The notes beneath the pieces are model-generated. The model saw only the letters and a program-made list of their open reading frames with translations. It ran no database searches and was not told the DNA's origin. 11,047 bases of DNA, taken from contig JAOZLI010000060.1 of assembly GCA_029934915.1 (NCBI GenBank), positions 1-11,047 of the forward strand. The letters run 5' to 3'. Of this stretch, positions 7,202 to 11,047 are shown piece after piece (position 1 is the first letter of the stretch; each line of letters opens with the position of its first letter). This DNA is from Desulfocapsa sp. (lineage in GTDB: Bacteria; Desulfobacterota; Desulfobulbia; Desulfobulbales; Desulfocapsaceae). Both the position numbers and the translations under genes were made by a program.

Positions 7202-7360
7202 AAAATGCAACTGTCTGAGTGAGAAACGAACGAGTTTCGGAGTCTGCGCTTACCTGCATTTTTGACGAAGCAAACTTAGGACTCGTTCAGAAAATCAAGA
7301 AATTTACAGTGAAAGCGGACTGGAGTTGTCCTTAAATCCGATCTCAGACACACCGCAACT
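7202..7360. other. Nested inverted repeats: possible structured RNA or degenerate mobile repeat
   Basis: Several inverted pairs lie within 160 bp: AAAATGCA (7202-7209) with TGCATTTT (7255-7262); GTCTGAG (7213-7219) with CTCAGAC (7343-7349); GAAAC (7223-7227) with GTTTC (7234-7238); GAACGAG (7228-7234) with CTCGTTC (7282-7288); and GAGTTG (7323-7328) with CAACTC (7355-7360). Some pairs are mutually exclusive, so alternative folds are possible. I do not recognise an Rfam family. One reading is a dispersed intergenic repeat; another is a small RNA or the 5' leader of lysC. Confidence 0.35.
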
Positions 7361-7414
7361 CTCAAGTCAGACAACATTGAGTAAAACTAAATCCACAATC
7401 TAGTAACTGAACCC

Positions 7415-7460
7415 AAAAAAGCAACATTTTCTTACTGTGTAAAGCGGAACAAAATGTTAC
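7415..7460 (-). terminator. Probable intrinsic terminator, minus strand
   Basis: Read on the minus strand, GTAACATTTT (7460-7451) pairs with AAAATGTTGC (7430-7421) over 10 contiguous positions including one G.U wobble, followed at once by six U (7420-7415). The 20-nt loop can form a smaller inner stem (CTTTAC with GTAAG). The wobble becomes a C.A mismatch on the plus strand and no U-tract exists there, which supports minus-strand function. The stem is AU-rich, so strength is uncertain. It would stop transcription arriving from the trmL/GGDEF side before the lysC promoter region. Confidence 0.55.
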
Positions 7461-7559
7461 AGATCAACATAAATTATTGTGGTGAACATAGAACAGGACA
7501 TTGGATGTTCTTTGTGTTGCACCAACTAATTATGACCGACAGACTCTTAAAAGGACAAC

Positions 7560-8042
7560 ATGCTAGACAAAGAAGCATTTAATATCGTTTTGGTGGAGCC
7601 GGAAATCCCGCCCAACACAGGATCCATAGCCAGGCTATGCGGTGCCACAAACACCATTCTTCATTTAGTACGTCCCCTTGGGTTCTCCACGGACGACAAA
7701 CATCTGAAACGGGCAGGACTCGACTACTGGAAGTTTGTGGATATCAGATATTGGGATTCATTTGACGTATTTCTAGAAGCTCAGAATGAAAACAAACTGT
7801 TCTTCCTGACGACTAAAACGAGCAAATCATATACGGATGCAAAATTCAAAAAAGGTGATTTTTTAATCTTTGGTAAAGAAACGAAGGGGCTGCCAGAGGA
7901 TATTCTTGATCTCTATGCAGATCGCTGTTTTACACTACCAATGGAGAACCCCAATATAAGAAGTCTGAACCTGGCCATGACAGCAGGTATCGTTTTATAC
8001 GAAGCGCTTCGAAAAGCTCAGAAAATAGGGTCGCAGGAATAG
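7560..8042 (+). CDS. trmL: tRNA (cytidine/uridine-34-2'-O)-methyltransferase, TrmL (SPOUT family)
   Basis: TrmL methylates the ribose 2'-O of the wobble nucleotide (C34/U34) in leucine tRNAs, using S-adenosylmethionine. The 160-aa length (E. coli 157) and SpoU motifs fit: VEPEIPPNTGSIARLC (12-27) with Asn19 and Arg25, GFSTDDKHLKRAGLDYW (41-57), LIFGKETKGLP (102-112) and IRSLNLAMTAGIVLYEALRK (133-152), the last two forming the trefoil-knot cofactor site. There is no N-terminal RNA-binding extension, as in other minimal TrmL proteins. The ATG at 7560 is preceded by AAGG with 5 nt spacing. It diverges from lysC and its 3' end overlaps the convergent GGDEF gene by 25 bp, so neither gene has room for its own terminator. 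MiaA-made i6A37 promotes TrmL activity in E. coli, which makes the nearby miaA a fitting neighbour, though it lies in a different operon. Confidence 0.94.
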   Translation: MLDKEAFNIVLVEPEIPPNTGSIARLCGATNTILHLVRPLGFSTDDKHLKRAGLDYWKFVDIRYWDSFDVFLEAQNENKLFFLTTKTSKSYTDAKFKKGDFLIFGKETKGLPEDILDLYADRCFTLPMENPNIRSLNLAMTAGIVLYEALRKAQKIGSQE

Positions 8043-8779
8043 TCGATCAAAATCCAATTGTAACCAATCGCATAGGTGTCTCTTCCGTTATCACGAGCTG
8101 TGTAGAGACCTGTTTCTGCCCGGGAAACAAGTGTTTCTGCGTCATCTCCAGGTATCATTTGAGACACTCCCATGGAAGTTGTTATGGCAATATCCTGTCC
8201 AGTGGAGGTTTTGTAAGGAATTCTGATTAATTCAAGCATTTTTGCTGCAAGGCGGCATCCGTCTTTCTCGGTGCAATCTTTTAAAGCCACTAAAATCTTG
8301 TCACCTTCCCAACGGCAGGTAACATCTGATGCACGTAACACGGACTTTATGGATTCACTGAGTAGTGAGAGGATCTCATCACCTGCCCGGTGCCCGTTAT
8401 CTTCGTTAACAAGTCTGAAATGATCAATATCAATGATCAGAATCGTGAGAGGCTCAAGGGTTCGTTTTGTGTCCAGTATCAGATGCTCGAACATCTGGCT
8501 GAAGGTATGTCTGCTCAGACAACCGGTTAACTCATCGAAATGTTTTGAATTAGATGTTACTTCAGCAACATATTTGTTCATCAACAGCCTAACAGTAAAA
8601 ATAGCTGAGCATAGTATAAGGATATTGGTGATGGACAACAAAAACTGATTTGTTGAATAGTGTTCACAGCCGGCATGGGAAATAAGAAAAAATGCAATAG
8701 TTGCTGCCCAGGCAAGACTCAGAAAGAGACTTCCCTTGATAAATAATTGCAAAAAATATATTTTTCGTTCTATTTGCAT
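8018..8779 (-). CDS. Membrane-anchored GGDEF-domain protein with a degenerate signature (EGDKI)
   Basis: The 253-aa protein has two predicted membrane helices (about 12-34 and 46-66) with a short loop between them, then a cytoplasmic GGDEF domain from FDELTGCLSR (81-90). The domain keeps IDIDHF (D117, D119, F121), VNEDNGHRAGDE (124-135) for nucleotide binding, and the inhibitory RxxD site (R149-D152), correctly spaced before the signature. The signature itself is E158-G-D-K-I162 instead of GG[DE]EF: the first Gly, the second acidic residue and Phe are all changed. GGDEF enzymes make c-di-GMP from two GTP; with these changes it may instead sense c-di-GMP, but low activity is not excluded. There is no clear Shine-Dalgarno sequence before the ATG at 8779. 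It is divergent from serC and overlaps the end of trmL tail to tail. Confidence 0.88.
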   Translation of the reverse strand: MQIERKIYFLQLFIKGSLFLSLAWAATIAFFLISHAGCEHYSTNQFLLSITNILILCSAIFTVRLLMNKYVAEVTSNSKHFDELTGCLSRHTFSQMFEHLILDTKRTLEPLTILIIDIDHFRLVNEDNGHRAGDEILSLLSESIKSVLRASDVTCRWEGDKILVALKDCTEKDGCRLAAKMLELIRIPYKTSTGQDIAITTSMGVSQMIPGDDAETLVSRAETGLYTARDNGRDTYAIGYNWILIDYSCDPIF

Positions 8780-8852
8780 AAAGACTGTGATGACGAAGTG
8801 TCAGGAATATGGTAACCAGTTTATTTTTATCCCTCCATGTGGTAGGGTATGT

Positions 8853-8896
8853 AGGAATGTAATTATTTTAGTAAACACTTACCTTAACACATTCCT
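8853..8896. repeat. Inverted repeat between the divergent GGDEF gene and serC
   Basis: AGGAATGT (8853-8860) and ACATTCCT (8889-8896) are perfect 8-bp inverted arms with a 28-nt spacer, in the 172-bp divergent promoter region. This arrangement could be a regulator-binding site. A weak serC promoter may overlap the right arm (TTAACA at 8884-8889, with a TAGGATAT -10-like stretch at 8903-8910), but the spacing is not good. It could be chance. Confidence 0.25.
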
Positions 8897-8951
8897 GTCA
8901 AGTAGGATATGTTTTTCTTTTCTCAAATTTATATAATAAGGAGTAATTATA

Positions 8952-10037
8952 ATGGTCGATCGCGTATATAATTTCAGTCCCGGACCTGCCACTTTACCGG
9001 TAGAGGTATTAAAACAGGCATCCAAAGATGTTGTTAATTTTAAAGAGACCGGAATCGGACTCATTGAAATGAGTCACCGTTCCAAAGAATTCATGGCAGT
9101 TGCTGAAAACGCAGAATCCCTGCTCCGTGAACTTATGGAAATACCTGATAATTACAAAGTTCTTTTCCTACAGGGTGGTGCTTCCAGCCAGTTTTTTATG
9201 ATTCCCATGAACCTCCTTGGAAAAGGGAAGAAGGCGACCTACCTTAACACCGGAACCTGGTCAAAAAAAGCGATTAAGGAAGCAAAGTTATTTGGTGATG
9301 TCGAGGTTGCATACTCCAGTGAAGAAAAGACCTTTAACAGAGTACCAACACAAAACGAATATACAGTTGCCGATGATTCGGAATACCTCTATTTTGTTTC
9401 TAATAACACCATTTACGGCACTCAGTTTCCAGTTTTTCCAGAAACTGACAAGGTGTTGATATCTGATATGTCATCAGATATTTTATCAAGACAAATAGAT
9501 GTTTCGAAATTCGGAATTATATTTGCCGGAGCTCAGAAAAATATGGGCCCTGCAGGTGTTACTGTTGTTATTATCCGCGAAGATCTGCTGGATAAAGCAC
9601 CCGAAAACACGCCTACTATGCTCACCTATAAAACTCACGCTGATAAAGGTTCCATGTTTAATACCCCACCCTGCTTTGCAATTTACGGAGTTGGTGAGGT
9701 GTTAAAGTGGTTGAAGAAACAGGGCGGAGTAAAAGCCATGGAAGCTATAAATATTGAAAAGGCTAACATTCTTTATGATTGTATTGATTCTGGAGAGTAT
9801 TACCGGGGGCATGCCGAAAAAGATTCAAGATCAAATATGAATATTTCTTTCAATTTACCCACGGCAGAGCTTGAAACAAAATTTATTGCCGAAGCGACAA
9901 AAATTGGATTAAACGGCCTTAAAGGACATCGTTCAATCGGCGGTTGCAGGGCATCCATCTATAATGCTTTCCCCAAAGAAGGCGTAGAAAAACTCGTTTC
10001 TTTTATGAAGGAATTTGAAGCGGCGAACAAGGCATAA
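8952..10037 (+). CDS. serC: Phosphoserine aminotransferase
   Basis: SerC is a cytoplasmic, PLP-dependent class V aminotransferase. It converts 3-phosphohydroxypyruvate and glutamate to O-phosphoserine, the second step of serine synthesis; some also act on the pyridoxine precursor 4-phosphohydroxy-threonine. Visible features: NFSPGPATLP at the N-terminus (7-16), EMSHRSKEF (39-47), QGGASSQF (74-81) for PLP phosphate binding, SDMSSDILSR (171-180), AGAQKNMGPAG (192-202) with the Schiff-base lysine K196, GSMFNTPP, and GHRSIGGCRASIYNA near the C-terminus. At 361 aa it is full length (E. coli 362). AAGGAG (8938-8943) lies 8 nt before the ATG, a strong start. The radical SAM gene begins about 10 nt after its stop, so they are probably co-transcribed. 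No serA or serB is in the window. Confidence 0.97.
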   Translation: MVDRVYNFSPGPATLPVEVLKQASKDVVNFKETGIGLIEMSHRSKEFMAVAENAESLLRELMEIPDNYKVLFLQGGASSQFFMIPMNLLGKGKKATYLNTGTWSKKAIKEAKLFGDVEVAYSSEEKTFNRVPTQNEYTVADDSEYLYFVSNNTIYGTQFPVFPETDKVLISDMSSDILSRQIDVSKFGIIFAGAQKNMGPAGVTVVIIREDLLDKAPENTPTMLTYKTHADKGSMFNTPPCFAIYGVGEVLKWLKKQGGVKAMEAINIEKANILYDCIDSGEYYRGHAEKDSRSNMNISFNLPTAELETKFIAEATKIGLNGLKGHRSIGGCRASIYNAFPKEGVEKLVSFMKEFEAANKA

Positions 10038-10047
10038 TTTGCTGCAT

Positions 10048-10917
10048 ATGCCTTATGATGGCGACATTATCCGCCCGCCCAGTGAGGCGGATTCAATTAT
10101 CATCCAGGTGACTGTTGGTTGTTCTCACAATAAATGTACTTTTTGTGGGGCCTATAGAGATAAAAAGTTTCGCCTTCGCAGTGATGAAGAAATCCTAAAT
10201 AATATCGCTTTTGCCGCCAGATATTGTGGCAGGCAAAAGCGTGTTTTTCTTGCAGATGGTGATGCTTTAATCCTCTCTCAAAAACGATTATTACATATTT
10301 TCTCCCTCATAAAAGAGCATCTTCCGCAGGTGCGACGAATAGCATTGTATGGTAATGCAAAGGCAATTCGTTCAAAAACGGTGGAACAACTTCAGGAATT
10401 AAAAAAGCTTGGGCTACATCGTATCTATATGGGACTTGAAAGTGGAGATGATGAGGTTTTGCAGAGAGTACAAAAGGGGGAAACCGGGAATTCCATGATC
10501 GAAGCGGCCCGCCTGGTCCGTGACGCAGAAATTTTCCTGTCTGTCACTGTTCTGCTTGGGCTTGGAGGTGTTGCCGGGAGTTTGCAGCATGCACGTGAAT
10601 CTGCCCGAGTCTTAAGTCTTATGCAACCCAGACAGATTGCAGCTTTATGCTTAATGCCCCTGGCAAATACTCCTCTTGGTCACTCGTTTGACTCTGGAGA
10701 ATTTGAGCTCCCTAGTGCTGAAGGCATGTTGCATGAACTCAAAGAACTTATACAAAACATCACATGCAGACGGGTTATGTTTATGGCAAATCATGCCTCC
10801 AATTATCTGCCCTTACAAGGCGTACTTTTGCGTGATCGCAGTATGTTAATTGATAAAGTAAACCTGGCACTTCAAGGAAAAGAAAACCTTGTCCCTGAAC
10901 ATTTTCGGGGATTATGA
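10048..10917 (+). CDS. Radical SAM protein of unknown function with a CX4CX2C cluster motif
   Basis: The product is about 289 aa. The iron-sulfur motif GCSHNKCTFC has cysteines at 25, 30 and 33 (counting from the ATG at 10048), a CX4CX2C spacing instead of the usual CX3CX2C. The rest fits a radical SAM TIM barrel: FLADGDA, ALYGNAKAI, then RIYMGLESGDDEVL, typical of the MiaB/HemN/Elp3-like superfamily (PF04055). There is no B12-binding, TRAM or HemN C-terminal domain. I recall similar proteins, starting with a ...RPPSEA...QVT.GCSHNKCTFC pattern, in many anaerobes without an assigned substrate. Start choice: the ATG at 10048 fits that pattern, but TTG at 10039 has AAGG 6 nt upstream and would add three residues; a TTG at 10015 overlaps serC and is less likely. 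It probably shares the serC transcript and ends before a terminator-like hairpin. Confidence 0.88.
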   Translation: MPYDGDIIRPPSEADSIIIQVTVGCSHNKCTFCGAYRDKKFRLRSDEEILNNIAFAARYCGRQKRVFLADGDALILSQKRLLHIFSLIKEHLPQVRRIALYGNAKAIRSKTVEQLQELKKLGLHRIYMGLESGDDEVLQRVQKGETGNSMIEAARLVRDAEIFLSVTVLLGLGGVAGSLQHARESARVLSLMQPRQIAALCLMPLANTPLGHSFDSGEFELPSAEGMLHELKELIQNITCRRVMFMANHASNYLPLQGVLLRDRSMLIDKVNLALQGKENLVPEHFRGL

Positions 10918-10950
10918 GATAGCAAAAGATAGGCTGTAGGCTTTTAGACT

Positions 10951-10977
10951 TTTAGGTACTGCCTAAACGCCTTTTTT
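10951..10977 (+). terminator. Probable terminator after the serC-radical SAM pair
   Basis: TTTAGG (10951-10956) pairs with CCTAAA (10962-10967) around a 5-nt loop, and a run of six T (10972-10977) follows after CGCC. It starts 33 nt after the radical SAM stop. The stem is short and separated from the T-run by 4 nt, so efficiency is uncertain, although imperfect pairing can lengthen it. Confidence 0.45.
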
Positions 10978-10992
10978 CTAAAATACAATGCG

Positions 10993-11021
10993 TTGAATGC
11001 TGTAAATATTTTGTTTATATG
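10993..11021 (+). promoter_or_regulatory. Candidate sigma-70-type promoter for a gene beyond the window
   Basis: TTGAAT (10993-10998) and TATATG (11016-11021) are separated by 17 bp, each matching four of six consensus positions. The site follows the putative terminator and faces out of the window. AGGA motifs at 11031 and 11037 could be part of a leader or ribosome binding site, but no start codon is visible before the edge. Confidence 0.3.
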
Positions 11022-11047
11022 TAGGCCTTCAGGAATAGGACACAAAT

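Larger units (their letters stand above)
7078..7559. other. lysC-trmL divergent intergenic region (482 bp), structured, no gene
   Basis: No protein-like frame of useful length is seen on either strand. The region must hold the divergent promoters of lysC and trmL, but I could not pick convincing -35/-10 pairs for either. It contains hairpins before lysC (7096-7109 and 7123-7155), a complex of nested inverted repeats (7202-7360), a minus-strand terminator shape (7415-7460), and GAACAT/ATGTTC arms (7484-7489, 7505-7510) upstream of trmL. The pentamer CAGAC or its complement occurs seven times. Confidence 0.7.

Noticed and set aside
7202..7360. 6S RNA
   Set aside because: The repeats suggest a long-range fold, but I could not match the 6S central bubble and closing stem, so no RNA gene is called.
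7078..7380. A lysine riboswitch or T-box upstream of lysC
   Set aside because: I could not find the conserved T-box sequence or a lysine-riboswitch-like core, and the hairpins are too small. A covariance-model search would settle it.
10015..10047. A TTG start at 10015 for the radical SAM gene, giving 300 aa
   Set aside because: It lies inside serC, its AAGGA is only 2-3 nt away, and the added residues do not look like family sequence. TTG at 10039 remains a reasonable alternative to ATG at 10048.
1..11047. tRNA or rRNA genes, CRISPR arrays, transposases, prophage or defence genes
   Set aside because: No cloverleaf-type sequence, regularly spaced direct repeats, or coding frames of these families were seen. 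The coding sequence is fully explained by housekeeping and signalling genes.

Overview
The window is an ordinary, gene-dense stretch of bacterial chromosome, moderately AT-rich. It carries housekeeping and amino-acid biosynthesis genes plus several intergenic structures. A 577-aa RecJ, a Geobacter-type citramalate synthase next to a monofunctional aspartokinase, a membrane GGDEF protein and a REP-like palindrome together suggest a Gram-negative, probably anaerobic bacterium. I would guess Desulfobacterota (Desulfobulbales-like), but that is inference from gene content; no 16S rRNA or other phylogenetic marker is present.

Left half (1-7077, all minus strand). Reading with transcription from right to left, the order is lysC (aspartokinase), cimA (citramalate synthase), a comEA-like helix-hairpin-helix membrane protein, miaA (tRNA A37 prenyltransferase) and recJ (5'-3' ssDNA exonuclease). 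Gaps are 8-13 nt, and comEA overlaps cimA by 29 nt, so this looks like one operon. After a 383-bp gap comes purB (adenylosuccinate lyase), cut by the left edge. That gap contains a long, nearly perfect REP-like palindrome (724-800). lysC contains an internal ATG with a strong Shine-Dalgarno sequence, exactly where two-subunit aspartokinases start their separate regulatory beta subunit.

Middle (7078-8951). A 482-bp divergent intergenic region separates lysC from trmL (tRNA 2'-O-methyltransferase, plus strand). It holds several inverted repeats and a convincing minus-strand terminator shape. trmL converges with, and overlaps by 25 bp, a minus-strand two-TM GGDEF protein whose signature is degenerate (EGDKI) while its RxxD inhibitory site is intact. 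The terminator lies on the far side of trmL, so GGDEF transcripts may run antisense through trmL.

Right (8952-11047, plus strand). serC (phosphoserine aminotransferase) is followed closely by a radical SAM protein of unknown function with an unusual CX4CX2C cluster motif, then a probable terminator and a candidate promoter for the next gene outside the window.

Metabolically, lysC and cimA control entry to the aspartate-family pathway and to a threonine-independent isoleucine route, and serC supplies serine. miaA and trmL both modify anticodon-loop positions of tRNAs. I did not find a clearly new multi-gene system. The points most worth checking are the aspartokinase internal start, the degenerate GGDEF protein with its antisense layout, the radical SAM family, and the intergenic structures.
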